Shown piece by piece: positions 33,198 to 41,321 of a stretch of 41,321 bases of DNA (its first letter is position 1; the number at the start of each line of letters is the position of its first letter). A model generated the notes under the pieces. It was not told where the DNA came from and did not search any database. It saw only the letters and a list, made by a program, of their open reading frames with translations. Source of the DNA: Treponema sp. (lineage in GTDB: Bacteria > Spirochaetota > Spirochaetia > Treponematales > Breznakiellaceae). The stretch spans positions 1 through 41,321 of the forward strand of contig JAIRYT010000071.1 in the NCBI GenBank assembly GCA_031267675.1, read 5' to 3'. Position numbers and translations under genes: made by a program.

Positions 33198-34502
33198 GAA
33201 CAGCGCCGCGATAGCCGGTTTTAGATCTTTTTGGGTAAACAGGGTAAAACCCAGACTTTCCGCCGCTTTGCTCCGGTTTGCAAGGCGGCGTACGGGCAGC
33301 ACTTCGCCGGCCAGCGACAGTTCGCCGGCAATGGCCGTGCCGGGCGCAAGGGCGATTCCCGTACGCGAAGAATAAATGGCCGCCGCTACGGCCAGTTCGA
33401 CGCCGACTTCGCCGATGCGCATTCCGCCGGAAACATTGATATAAATATCCTGATCCGAAAGGCGCAGCCCCAAATGTTTTTCGAGCGCGGCGGCGACGCG
33501 GGAAACGCGGCCGGTTTCTATTGAAAGCGAAAAGACGCGGCTTATCGATCCCTTTGCGGGAACAGTGAGCGCCTGTATTTCGACAAGCAGGGCGCGGGAA
33601 CCTTCGACAACCGCGGCAATCGCGATACCTGCGGGCAATCCGCCTTCGCGTCGTACCAAAAACACGCCCTGCGGATCTTCGATGGCGGAAAGGCCCTTTT
33701 CGCTCATGGTAAAAATTCCTATTTCGTCCACCGAACCAAAACGGTTTTTTGCGGCGCGCAAAAACCGATAGTCGCCTTCGGAACTTCCGCCGGGCGCCTG
33801 TTCAAAATACAGCACGGTATCAACCATGTGTTCCAGGGTTTTGGGACCGGAGATTATTCCGTCTTTGGTAACATGGGCGGCAAGAAAAAGCGCGCTGTCG
33901 CGCTCTTTTACCCACGAGATAAGTTCGTAGGAACAAAATTTCATCTGGTTTACGGTGCCCGGAGACGGGCCCGCCATGTCGGTGTGCAGCGTCTGCACGG
34001 AATCGGCCATAATTAAAACAGGTTTAACCGCGTCCAGCAATACCAGGATATCTTCAAGCTGCCCGGTACAGCAGATTTCGATACGTTCAAGCGACGCCGA
34101 AAGACCCAGCCGGTCCGCGCGCAGCCGCACCTGCCCTGCGGATTCTTCTGCGGAAATGTAGAGCACGCGCCCCTTGATTGCCGCCAGGCCTGAAATTTGA
34201 AGCAGCAGTGTTGACTTGCCAATGCCCGGTTCGCCGCCCAAAAGCACGGTGGAGCGGTTCATGATACCCCCGCCCAGCACGCGATCCAGCTCGCCCATTC
34301 CGCCTGAAACGCGGCTCCCCTCGTCAGGATTTACCGACGACAGCGGAAACGAGGAAACTCCGGACTGCCGGCCCGTCTGTCGGGTCTCGCGGGCGCTTTC
34401 CGCAAGGGTATTCCATTCGCCGCATCCGGGGCAGCGCCCAAGCCACTTGGGTTCTTCATGACCACAGGATGAACAGCGGTAAACAAGGGCTGTTTTTTTC
34501 AT
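33183..34502 (-). CDS. radA: RadA/Sms DNA repair ATPase
   Basis: Helicase-like RecA paralogue that drives branch migration in recombination repair. The N-terminal zinc finger has Cys10, Cys13, Cys24 and Cys27 (CSSC..CPGC). Walker A is GGEPGIGKSTLL, the RadA-specific motif is AAKNRFGSVDEIG, and the C-terminal Lon-like domain (from about residue 275) follows. The 439 residues are normal. It lies 11 bases after cheX on the same strand, so they may be cotranscribed. The final residues KVT and the stop come from palindromic repeat copy 4. Confidence 0.95.
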   Translation of the reverse strand: MKKTALVYRCSSCGHEEPKWLGRCPGCGEWNTLAESARETRQTGRQSGVSSFPLSSVNPDEGSRVSGGMGELDRVLGGGIMNRSTVLLGGEPGIGKSTLLLQISGLAAIKGRVLYISAEESAGQVRLRADRLGLSASLERIEICCTGQLEDILVLLDAVKPVLIMADSVQTLHTDMAGPSPGTVNQMKFCSYELISWVKERDSALFLAAHVTKDGIISGPKTLEHMVDTVLYFEQAPGGSSEGDYRFLRAAKNRFGSVDEIGIFTMSEKGLSAIEDPQGVFLVRREGGLPAGIAIAAVVEGSRALLVEIQALTVPAKGSISRVFSLSIETGRVSRVAAALEKHLGLRLSDQDIYINVSGGMRIGEVGVELAVAAAIYSSRTGIALAPGTAIAGELSLAGEVLPVRRLANRSKAAESLGFTLFTQKDLKPAIAALFGKVT

Positions 34503-34513
34503 AAACCCTGGAC

Positions 34514-34972
34514 TTAGTCTATGCTGATGGAAAGATTGATAAACTCACCATCAAAGATATTAAAGGGGATGCAGAGGAGGCGCGTCCGTTCGTCGGGGAT
34601 TACAATCATGTGGGCCTTTCCCCGGACAACGGTAGGCAGTGAAATAACAATACGGAACATCTCTTCAAGTTCGCTTTTTGCATTACCGGCAATAATGTTG
34701 ACCAACTCCCCGACCGCATCCTGAATATCGGACGCGGTCGGGGTTGTTTCTTTGGTCAGAATCGTTGTAATCTTTAAAGCGGTCGGGGTTTTCATGGAAA
34801 TAGCCACCAGGCCCTTAACCTCGCCGGTAAGGGCGATAATCCCCGAAATATCCCAGGAAAGAAACGCGTCCTTTTTAATAAAGTAAGCCCGGTCCGGCAC
34901 GATGTCGCACTTTACCATGTCCCTGAACACGGCGGTGGCGACACGCACGAACGGCTGAATGTATTGTTCCAT
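34514..34972 (-). CDS. cheX: CheX-type CheY-phosphate phosphatase
   Basis: Chemotaxis protein that dephosphorylates CheY-P, the phosphatase used by spirochaetes in place of CheZ. The catalytic ExxN motif is Glu89-Leu-Val-Asn92 in DAVGELVNIIAGNAKS. The 152-residue length and alternating pattern match CheX. It stands alone here, not with cheA/cheY, between htpG and radA. A -10-like TATACT (34988-34983) lies a short way upstream with a weak -35, so it may have its own promoter in addition to readthrough from htpG. A CheC-family relative is the alternative. Confidence 0.85.
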   Translation of the reverse strand: MEQYIQPFVRVATAVFRDMVKCDIVPDRAYFIKKDAFLSWDISGIIALTGEVKGLVAISMKTPTALKITTILTKETTPTASDIQDAVGELVNIIAGNAKSELEEMFRIVISLPTVVRGKAHMIVIPDERTRLLCIPFNIFDGEFINLSISID

Positions 34973-35027
34973 ACTCCCGCTTAGTATAGCGCCCCTTTGG
35001 TAAAATAACCAGCCGCGGACGGAATCC

Positions 35028-36959
35028 TTACGAAAGCAGACGGTTAAGACGCTTTACAAAATCCGCCGGATCTTTTATCTTGACCCCTTCCACCAGCAGC
35101 GCCTGATCAAGCAGCACCCCCGACACATCGGCGATACGCGCTTCATCTTCGCAGTCTTTAAGATTGGCGACAATGGGATGTTCGGCGTTTACTTCCAGAA
35201 TCGGCTTAATCTCGCTTAAATTGGCCTGCCCCATCGCCTTAAGCATCTGGGCCATCTGCATGCTCGGATCGTTTTCATCGGCCACAATACAGGAGGGTGA
35301 ATCGTGAAGGCGGCGGGAAAGCTTTACGTCTTTAACGCGGCCCCCCAGCGCTTTTTTGATCTTTTCGATCACGGGCTTTGCGGCCTTTTCGGCCTGTTTG
35401 TCTTTTTTTTCGCCCAGCTCCTCGTCGGCGCCGGCGCGGTTTACCGCTTTAAGCTCCCAGGTTTTTGCCTCGCTTTTGCCGTCTTCGCCCGGAGTTTCCT
35501 TTCGGTAACTGTGCAGCGAGGGAATTACAATATCGTCAATCTCGTCGTCCATGATCAATACTTCAATTTCTGATTTCCGGTATGCTTCCAGAAGCGGCGA
35601 AGAACGCAGGGTTTTTTCGTCCCCGCCGGTAATGTAGTAAATATTTTTTTGATCGGTCTTCATCCGCGAAACATAGTTGTCAAAACTGGTCCAGCCTTCT
35701 ACGGCGCTGCTCTTGAACCTGACCAATTCCTGCAGAATTTCGCGGTTGGCAAAATCCTGGTAAAGGCCCTCCTTGAGCGGACGGTTAAATTCGCCTATAA
35801 ATGTTTCCCACTTTTTTTTGCCGTCGTCAGAATTGGGCGCGGCGTCACAGATCGCCTTGATTTCGTTTAATACTTTTTTTACCGAGGCGCTCTTGATATT
35901 CATAAGGATCTTATTCTGCTGCAGAATTTCGCGGCTTACATTGAGCGGCAAATCTTCGGAATCAATTACTCCGCAGATAAAGCGAAGATACGTCGGCATA
36001 AGCTCCTTGTCATCATCGGTTATAAATACCCGCTTGATATAGAGCTTTACGCCGCTCTTGTAATCCACATTGTACATATCAAAGGGCGCTTTGGCGGGAA
36101 TGTAAAACAGCGTTGTATACTCAAGGGTTCCCTCTGCTCTGGTGTGAATATAATGCAGCGGCGCTTCGGAATCGTGGCCCAACTGTTTGTAAAATTCCGT
36201 GTAGTCTTCTTCTTTTAAGTCCGACCGGGAACGCGTCCAGATTGCCATTCCCGAATTGATCCGGTCGGTTTTGGTTTTGCTTTTCTTTTCCTTTCCCTTG
36301 TCGTCATATTCTTTTTCATCATAGGTAAGATAAATGGGAAAGGCGACATGATTGGAATAGCGTTTAATGATTTCTTCGATTGACCAGCGGTTGGCGTATT
36401 CAATGCCTTCTTCGGTAAGGTGAAGTACCACGCTTGTTCCCTGATGGGGCAAGGCGTTTTCGGCCTTTTCAATTTCGTAGGTGTCCTCGCCGTTGCTGGA
36501 CCACTTCCAGGTGTCCGTCTCGCCCGCTTTGCGCGAAAGCACTTCTATTGAGCCTGCAACCATAAACGCGGAATAGAAACCAACGCCAAACTGACCAATA
36601 AGGTTAGAGTCCTTTTTTGCGTCCGCCGAAAGCTTTTCCAGAAACGCCTTGGTGCCCGACCGCGCAATCGTACCCAGGCTTTCTTCCAGATCTTTTTCGT
36701 TCATGCCAATGCCGTTGTCGCTGACGGTAAGGGTTCCCGTCTTGGCTTCGGCGTCTTTGGTAAAGGAAAGATCGATACGCGGGTCAAAGCTGATTGATTT
36801 ATACCTGTCATCGGCTACGGAAAGGTACTTGAGCTTGTCCAGCGCGTCCGAGGCGTTAGAAACCAGTTCCCGCAAAAAGATTTCGCGGTTTGAATAAAGT
36901 GAATGAATGATGAGATGAAGCAGCGTGCTGACCTCTGTCTGAAACTGACGCTGTGCCAT
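35028..36959 (-). CDS. htpG: HtpG, Hsp90 family chaperone
   Basis: ATP-dependent cytosolic chaperone. The N-terminal GHKL ATPase shows ELVSNASDALDKL, VSDNGIGMNEKDL and IGQFGVGFYSAFMV; the middle domain has the expected LPLNVSREILQQN; the C-terminal dimerisation domain is complete. The frame is open to 37055, but the ATG at 36959 (MAQRQFQTEVSTLLHLIIHS) is the normal start with AGGAG upstream, giving 643 residues. No CIRCE element was found in the upstream gap. Confidence 0.96.
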   Translation of the reverse strand: MAQRQFQTEVSTLLHLIIHSLYSNREIFLRELVSNASDALDKLKYLSVADDRYKSISFDPRIDLSFTKDAEAKTGTLTVSDNGIGMNEKDLEESLGTIARSGTKAFLEKLSADAKKDSNLIGQFGVGFYSAFMVAGSIEVLSRKAGETDTWKWSSNGEDTYEIEKAENALPHQGTSVVLHLTEEGIEYANRWSIEEIIKRYSNHVAFPIYLTYDEKEYDDKGKEKKSKTKTDRINSGMAIWTRSRSDLKEEDYTEFYKQLGHDSEAPLHYIHTRAEGTLEYTTLFYIPAKAPFDMYNVDYKSGVKLYIKRVFITDDDKELMPTYLRFICGVIDSEDLPLNVSREILQQNKILMNIKSASVKKVLNEIKAICDAAPNSDDGKKKWETFIGEFNRPLKEGLYQDFANREILQELVRFKSSAVEGWTSFDNYVSRMKTDQKNIYYITGGDEKTLRSSPLLEAYRKSEIEVLIMDDEIDDIVIPSLHSYRKETPGEDGKSEAKTWELKAVNRAGADEELGEKKDKQAEKAAKPVIEKIKKALGGRVKDVKLSRRLHDSPSCIVADENDPSMQMAQMLKAMGQANLSEIKPILEVNAEHPIVANLKDCEDEARIADVSGVLLDQALLVEGVKIKDPADFVKRLNRLLS

Positions 36960-36981
36960 ATTGAGACTCCTTTGACTGTAG

Positions 36982-37022
36982 TTTATATCAATAACGTACC
37001 AAATTGCCCAAAAAATGGCAAT
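36982..37022 (-). promoter_or_regulatory. Candidate htpG promoter with inverted repeat
   Basis: On the minus strand TTGGGC (37011-37006), 18 bases, TATAAA (36987-36982). An inverted repeat ATTGCC (37003-37008) and GGCAAT (37017-37022) overlaps the -35. It could be a regulatory site or a weak terminator of the upstream thioesterase gene. Confidence 0.4.
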
Positions 37023-37048
37023 ATGCCCGCATGGATTTCCCTGCCGGC

Positions 37049-37456
37049 CTAACACCCGGGCGGAAGCAGATGTTCGGCAAGCAGCAGCTTTTTTTCTTCG
37101 GGAATGGGAGTGGTAACTTTGGCGGTAAAGTCATAATGGACGATAACCGCATCCCCCTTTACGCAGCGTTTGTCCGCCTGCCAGGCTTCGTGGTAAACGG
37201 TAAACGATTTGGTTCCAATGCGCTTAACCCAGGTGCGTATTTCTACCTCTTCCCCAAAGTGAAGCTCCGCAAGAAAGTCAAATTCAATGTGGGCCATAAT
37301 CAGCATAAAGGTGCCGTCGGTAAAGGCTTTTTGGGGGGCAAAAATTTTAAAAAAGGGATTTCTTCCCAATTCAAACCACATGGGAAGAACCGTATTGTTA
37401 ATATGGCCCAGCACATCCATATCACCAAAGCGCGGGCTTACTTTAATGGAAAACAT
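37049..37456 (-). CDS. Hotdog-fold acyl-CoA thioesterase (4HBT/YbgC type)
   Basis: Small thioesterase of the 4-hydroxybenzoyl-CoA thioesterase group. The N-terminal motif RFGDMDVLGHINNTVLPMWF carries Asp14, His18 and Asn20, the usual catalytic and loop residues, and the central pattern FLAELHFGEEVEIRTWVKRI is the family's beta-sheet core. With 135 residues it is a single hotdog domain. The acyl-CoA substrate is not readable. It lies between the DUF3943 pair (42 bases upstream) and htpG, with no obvious functional link to either. Confidence 0.85.
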   Translation of the reverse strand: MFSIKVSPRFGDMDVLGHINNTVLPMWFELGRNPFFKIFAPQKAFTDGTFMLIMAHIEFDFLAELHFGEEVEIRTWVKRIGTKSFTVYHEAWQADKRCVKGDAVIVHYDFTAKVTTPIPEEKKLLLAEHLLPPGC

Positions 37457-37498
37457 ACCCGGAATATAACAAAAACCGGGGATTAATTCAAGGGTGAT

Positions 37499-39043
37499 TC
37501 AGGGCCTGTACCGTTCCCTCGGGAACGCGCTGCCCTTGGCCGAGTACTGCACAAAAACTTTTACCGTATTGTTCCATTTATAGTTTTCGGCAACCCCGGT
37601 GTATCCGCCGATTTTGTGGGCAAACGAGTCGCTGATTCCCAAAGAAAAATTCTTGTTAAGCGGATAAAGGTAGGAGACATCGGCAAACCAAAAATAATCA
37701 ATTCCTTCGGGCCGGGGAATTCGTTTATTTGCAAACGATATAAAAAGCTGGTGAACCATTAGATCAAAACTAAATTGACCATACCGGGGGTGAATAAGCG
37801 AAAAAGCGGCCTTTGCCATGGGACCCATGCTGTAATCGCGGCCCGACACCACTTCTTCAAGGGTTGCGTCATAATAGTAATAATTCTGCGCGCCAAAGAA
37901 CGTGCTTCCCAGGTGGGCCTTAAGCTCCATGCTTAGATCGCCGGCCAGTTCGCGGCGGTATTTGAGCGTCCAGGCAAGCGCCTGACTGCCAAAATCAAAA
38001 AACTTTGTCGAGACCACGTCGTAGTGCAGGGTAAGGCCGGTGCTCTCCTGCTTTTTTGCCGTATTGGAAACCGAATATGAAAACATATAGCCGTCAGAAA
38101 AAAGGTGAAAGTAATAGAAGAGCGGCATGGCGCCGCCCACGCGGACCTGTAATTCAAAATGATCATAGGGCGCGCTGCTTTGCTGTATAAAGGGGTCGCC
38201 GTAAATAACCTTGCCGCCCAGATCAAGGGTGATTTTATTGTCTTTGCTGTAGGTGTCGCCTCCCATAATGTGCTGTTGGGAAACCCACGCCGCCCCGGCG
38301 TTGGAGGATACCTGATAAATGTTCCGCTCGCCCCGGTACGGCTTGCGCCCGCTTAAACGGTTTAGCGAATCCATGGGGCTTGCCACAAAAGCGCCGACAG
38401 GATTCGCGATTTCGCGGTGAAGGCGGTGCATCATTTCGCCAAGCTGGGCGCCGCCGACGGGGGTAACAATAATATCATTTAACGACGGGGTAATGGTTTC
38501 TACAATGAGTTCCCAGGAAGCGCTGCCAAAAAGGGCAAAACCCAGGGAGCCCCAAAACCCAAACCCGTTGGCGCGGGCCGCGGTATAATAGGCGGCGCCC
38601 TCATACACATGGCCTGCCTGATTGGTAAAATAAACGTCGTTGTCCCAGTCCCATTCGCCGTTTTTGGTCTGGGAAAAGTTATCCTTGATCGACGCGACGC
38701 TTGATTGGGCCCAGGAGACTCTGCCGATATAACGGTTTACCCCGGCAAGAAAAACGTTGGAAAACAGATTGCCGCCCAGCGCCCAAAAAAAATGTTTTTG
38801 ACCGTCGCCGTAATCATAGTACGCCGCCGCCGGTCCGCCCAGATTCAGCGCTCCTTCTATCGCCGGTATTTCCGCCGCCGTCTCTACGGTGTTTTCCACT
38901 GCAATCTCCACGGGGTTTTCCGCCGCCGTCTCCATCTCTACGGTGCTTTCCGCCGCGGCGTTTTCTTCCTCCTCCTGCGCCCGGACGCATACGGTCAGAC
39001 CCGCGAGAAGTATTCCGCAAAATAACAGGCGCTGTATGTTCAT
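37499..39043 (-). CDS. DUF3943-type outer-membrane protein, paralogue 2
   Basis: Exported protein of the DUF3943 type. Signal peptide MNIQRLLFCGILLAGLTVCV up to VRAQ, then an acidic Ala/Glu/Val-rich linker (about residues 25-65). Conserved stretches follow: FFWALGGNLFSN, AARANGFGFWGSLGFALFGS, TPVGGAQLGEMMHRLHREIA and DSLNRLSGRKPYRGERN. The C-terminal part has alternating strands, consistent with a beta-barrel. The ATG at 39043 (GGAAG five bases before) is chosen over the upstream frame, which overlaps the first paralogue. It begins 2 bases after that gene. Function is unknown. Confidence 0.8.
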   Translation of the reverse strand: MNIQRLLFCGILLAGLTVCVRAQEEEENAAAESTVEMETAAENPVEIAVENTVETAAEIPAIEGALNLGGPAAAYYDYGDGQKHFFWALGGNLFSNVFLAGVNRYIGRVSWAQSSVASIKDNFSQTKNGEWDWDNDVYFTNQAGHVYEGAAYYTAARANGFGFWGSLGFALFGSASWELIVETITPSLNDIIVTPVGGAQLGEMMHRLHREIANPVGAFVASPMDSLNRLSGRKPYRGERNIYQVSSNAGAAWVSQQHIMGGDTYSKDNKITLDLGGKVIYGDPFIQQSSAPYDHFELQVRVGGAMPLFYYFHLFSDGYMFSYSVSNTAKKQESTGLTLHYDVVSTKFFDFGSQALAWTLKYRRELAGDLSMELKAHLGSTFFGAQNYYYYDATLEEVVSGRDYSMGPMAKAAFSLIHPRYGQFSFDLMVHQLFISFANKRIPRPEGIDYFWFADVSYLYPLNKNFSLGISDSFAHKIGGYTGVAENYKWNNTVKVFVQYSAKGSAFPRERYRP

Positions 39044-39045
39044 CG

Positions 39046-40536
39046 TTACTTCCAGTTCCGGGGATACGCGTGACCGGCGGCCGACCAGCGCAGAAAAACT
39101 TTTACCGTATTGTTCCATTTTGCGTTATTGCGTACGTTGGTATAGTATCCCATTTTTCGGGAAAACGATTCGCTTACGCCGACAGAAAAACGCTCGCTCA
39201 GGGGAAAGGTATAGGCAATGTCCGCAAAAATAAAATAATCAACTCCCTTTGCGTCGGGAATTTTTGGTTCGCTAAAAACAATAAAATACCGGTACAGCAT
39301 AACATCCAGATCAAGCCTTCCAAGGCGTTTGTGAATAAGCGAAAAAAACACTTTTCCGTTTGGGCCCATGCTGTAATCGCGGAACGATGAAAATTCTCCG
39401 GGCGCGTCTTCGCGGTAATAATTCTGCGCGCCAAAATACGTCCAGCCCGCATGTGTTTTAAGCTCCATGGAAGCGTTTTTGGTTAATTCACGGCGGTATT
39501 TTGCCGTCCAGGCAATTCCCTGACTGCTAAAATCAAAAAAACTGGAAGCAAATACATCGTAGTGCAGTGAAAGCCCGGAGCTCATTTGCTTTTTGGCGTC
39601 GTTTGCGAGCAGAACCGAAAAAACATATCCGTCCGAAATTATTTTAATATAATAAAACGACGGCAAGGCCCCGCCAAGGTTTACGCTTAATTCAAAATGA
39701 TCATAGGGCGTTTTGCTTTGCTGTACAAAGGGGTTGCCATAAATAAGGCGCGTTCCAATATCCAGTCCGATTTTTTCTTCATCATCAATAACGCTCCTGT
39801 CCTTTGCCGTATGTTCCGCTTTTACCCAGCTTGCCCCCGCTTCGGCGGCTGTCGTATACATGTTGCGCTCGCCCCGGTACGGTTTGCGGCCGCTTACGCG
39901 GTTAATGGAGTCCATGGGGCTTACAAAAAACGCGCCAAAGGGGTTTGCGATTTCACGGTGAAGCCGGTGCAGCATCTCGCCCATTTGGGCGCCGCCTGTC
40001 GGCGTAACCACCAGATCGTTTTTTGAGGGTTCAATGTTTTCCAGCAGAAACTCCCAGGCGGCGCTTCCAAAAAAAGAAAAACCAAGCGATTCCCAAAAAG
40101 TAAATCCATTGGCGCGGGCTGCGGTATAGTACAGCGCCCCCTGATACGGATGCCCAATCATGTTTGTGGCGTAAATATCATAATCCCAAATTAATTTTCC
40201 GTCGCGGAGTTCCCTAAAATTATCTTTCATGGTGCCAAAATTGACCTTTGACCAGTCTTCTCCGCCCAAAAAACGGGAACGCAGATGAAGAACGGTATTG
40301 GCAAAAACGCCGCCCCCCAGCGCCCAGAAAAAATGCCGTTTGCCGTCTCCCCCGTCATAGTAGGTAAAAGGAACAATTGCCTCTTCAGTCGCGGCTGTTT
40401 CCTCGCCCTCAACAACGGCTTCGCCTTCAACAACGGCCTCGCCTTCAACAACGGCAAAAAAATCCGCCTCGTCAGCTGGAGTCTGGGCGTACGCAAAAAA
40501 AACACAGAACAGCATAACCAGACAGAGGGGCTTCAA
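39046..40536 (-). CDS. DUF3943-type outer-membrane protein, paralogue 1
   Basis: Tandem paralogue of the next gene, clearly homologous over the whole mature region (FFWALGG, AARANGFTFWESLGFSFFGS, TPTGGAQMGEMLHRLHREIA, GRKPYRGERN). The signal peptide is MKPLCLVMLFCVFFAYAQ. The acidic linker differs and contains three tandem copies of VVEGEA-like sequence from an 18-bp DNA repeat. The start is a TTG with GGAG eight bases before, behind a well-formed promoter. Together the two may form related barrels in the outer membrane; role unknown. Confidence 0.8.
   Translation of the reverse strand: MKPLCLVMLFCVFFAYAQTPADEADFFAVVEGEAVVEGEAVVEGEETAATEEAIVPFTYYDGGDGKRHFFWALGGGVFANTVLHLRSRFLGGEDWSKVNFGTMKDNFRELRDGKLIWDYDIYATNMIGHPYQGALYYTAARANGFTFWESLGFSFFGSAAWEFLLENIEPSKNDLVVTPTGGAQMGEMLHRLHREIANPFGAFFVSPMDSINRVSGRKPYRGERNMYTTAAEAGASWVKAEHTAKDRSVIDDEEKIGLDIGTRLIYGNPFVQQSKTPYDHFELSVNLGGALPSFYYIKIISDGYVFSVLLANDAKKQMSSGLSLHYDVFASSFFDFSSQGIAWTAKYRRELTKNASMELKTHAGWTYFGAQNYYREDAPGEFSSFRDYSMGPNGKVFFSLIHKRLGRLDLDVMLYRYFIVFSEPKIPDAKGVDYFIFADIAYTFPLSERFSVGVSESFSRKMGYYTNVRNNAKWNNTVKVFLRWSAAGHAYPRNWK
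40405..40458. repeat. Three tandem 18-bp units in the DUF3943 linker
   Basis: Units 40405-40422, 40423-40440 and 40441-40458 share GCC(C/T)TCAACAACGGC and keep the reading frame. They encode the VVEGEA repeats just after the signal peptide, so copy-number change would alter linker length without breaking the gene. Confidence 0.9.
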
Positions 40537-40572
40537 ATCACATCTCCAAAAAAATTTACGAGTCCTTCTTCT

Positions 40573-40600
40573 ATTTTATCAGATTTGGCGCAAAGGTCAA
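40573..40600 (-). promoter_or_regulatory. Sigma70 promoter for the DUF3943 pair
   Basis: On the minus strand TTGACC (40600-40595), 16 bases, TAAAAT (40578-40573). The start would be near 40566, giving a 30-base leader with GGAG ahead of the TTG at 40536. Confidence 0.7.
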
Positions 40601-40860
40601 GTAGCCGGTCGGGAGCATTTCCGGCAAAGTTGCGATTGGGCCAATCTACGAGAACTATGCCGCGCAAAGTTGCGATCCGGTCCGGAGATGTACCCGGCGG
40701 CAGCAATGCGCCGCCCCGGTCGTCCGCGCCCAAGGACCCGCAGGGTTTTTGGAGCCTGTGGCATTTTCCGGGCCTGTTACATATGCCGGTATGTCTCGCC
40801 GGCTCGCGTTCCCCGGCGAAGCGGCGCGACCGACCTGGCAGGCTGATTAGCTAAAAGATA
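40601..40860. other. GC-rich spacer without a gene
   Basis: No supportable gene. GCAAAGTTGCGAT occurs twice (40624-40636 and 40664-40676), and TCGCCGG (40796-40802) with CCGGCGA (40813-40819) forms a hairpin without a T-run. A short minus-strand ORF here spans the promoter above and is rejected. Confidence 0.5.
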
Positions 40861-40867
40861 GGAAAAG

Positions 40868-41010
40868 AAATTTAACCGCGAGCGCGAAGGGCGCAAAGTG
40901 AAGAGGATAGGAGAAAAAAGAGAAAACGAATCGTTTTTTCGTCAAAACCCTCTCTTTTTTTGTTTCCTTCGTTCATTCTTTGTTCGTTCTTTGTTCGTGG
41001 TTGAATTCCA
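40868..41010. repeat. Inverted repeat element of the 32.7-kb family
   Basis: The left arm AAATTTAACCGCGAGCGCGA (40868-40887) continues AGGGCGCAAAG. The right arm near 40975-41008 reads CTTTGTTCGTTCTTTG then TTCGTGGTTGAATTCC. The arms are imperfectly complementary, the same design as at 32723-33146. Nothing coding is visible between them. Confidence 0.6.
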
Positions 41011-41040
41011 AAGTATGCTTTTTAGTCCAATCAAGGTACT

Positions 41041-41128
41041 AGCCGTTGCGGAGGCCGAGCCGCCAAAGGCGGCGAAGCGTAAACAGACATGGTTGTGCAG
41101 TTGGGCCGCACCTCATTATTATTTTTTA
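41041..41128. other. Spacer with GCCGCCAAAGGCGGC hairpin
   Basis: GCCGCC-AAA-GGCGGC is a perfect GC-rich stem. It lies about 50 bases beyond the stop of the AT-rich minus-strand gene and could end its transcript, although no T-run follows on that strand. The composition changes abruptly at about 41115. Confidence 0.35.
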
Positions 41129-41320
41129 TTATAATTCTTCCCAATTAATTTCAAATTCATATTTTATATTATTATTGTTTACTCCTGTAATTTTATTATT
41201 TTCTATTTCTATTTTTTCTATTGGGTTTATATTTTCATGAAACATTATCCATTTAATTTTATTATTTTTGTCCATTATTGCTATAAATCCGTCCCCGCCA
41301 TAACTGCCTTCTCCATAATG
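41129..41320 (-). CDS. C-terminal fragment of a very AT-rich unknown gene
   Basis: The minus strand is open from the window edge to TAA at 41131-41129, giving 63 residues: HYGEGSYGGDGFIAIMDKNN and further, rich in Asn, Ile, Lys and Glu, ending FEINWEEL. Codons are almost all AT-rich (AAT, AAA, ATA), quite unlike every other gene here, but the hydrophobic/charged pattern looks like real protein, not random. I do not recognise the family. Recent transfer from a low-GC donor is inferred from composition. Small immunity or accessory proteins can look like this, but that is speculation. Confidence 0.6.
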   Translation of the reverse strand, partial: HYGEGSYGGDGFIAIMDKNNKIKWIMFHENINPIEKIEIENNKITGVNNNNIKYEFEINWEEL

Positions 41321-41321
41321 T

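Noticed and set aside
36960-37048. CIRCE heat-shock operator before htpG
   Set aside because: No TTAGCACTC-N9-GAGTGCTAA-like sequence; only a short ATTGCC/GGCAAT inverted repeat.
40533-40733. 66-residue minus-strand ORF ending at the start of the first DUF3943 gene
   Set aside because: It runs through a clear promoter (TTGACC-N16-TAAAAT), has no ribosome binding site and matches no family I know.

Overview
The window looks like chromosome of a Treponema-like spirochaete, perhaps of the termite-gut group. The evidence is a licCA fusion gene beside a CDP-alcohol phosphotransferase (the CDP-choline route known from Treponema denticola), a cheX-type chemotaxis phosphatase, DUF3943 outer-membrane-type proteins and mixed GC content. 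The genus is an inference from gene content. No rRNA, tRNA or CRISPR was seen.

Layout. (1) 1-13889: a carbon-phosphorus lyase (phosphonate degradation) locus, phnE(partial)-G-H-I-J then phnK-M-L and a PHP-domain phosphoesterase that probably replaces PhnP. It is split between phnJ and phnK by an opposite-strand, visibly AT-richer block (3844-10008): a polyamine-type ABC transporter (potD-A-B-C), a DHH phosphoesterase and a mevalonate-kinase-like GHMP kinase. Two genes of this block are broken: potA by an 11-bp tandem duplication, the DHH gene by an in-frame TAA. (2) 13947-24447: a sugar/polyol utilisation region. It holds dhaK-dhaL-rpiB-like, a DeoR regulator read the other way, and a long operon encoding a lipoprotein binding protein, two permeases, a small membrane protein, two ATPases and an FGGY kinase. 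The two ATPases have complementary defects, so the pair should have one intact and one dead ATP site. (3) 24560-27881: a CBS-type family II pyrophosphatase and citramalate synthase, divergent. (4) 27990-32718: an unknown membrane protein, a choline phosphotransferase, LicCA and a BCCT transporter, a complete choline uptake-to-phosphatidylcholine operon. (5) 33183-40536, all minus strand: DUF3943 tandem pair, thioesterase, htpG, cheX, radA. (6) 40537 to the end: a repeat-rich spacer and the tail of a very AT-rich, probably foreign gene.

Two families of dispersed repeats cross these units. One is a ~24-bp palindrome around CCTAAAGG, found at the 3' ends of phnM, cimA, radA and the pyrophosphatase. 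In the first three it supplies the stop codon itself. The other consists of long imperfect inverted repeats with arms like AACC(A/G)CGAA..GAAGG, at 32723-33146 and 40868-41010.

The transport and catabolic genes suggest a host-associated scavenger using phosphonates, a C3-C5 polyol or sugar, polyamines (transporter probably inactive now) and choline.
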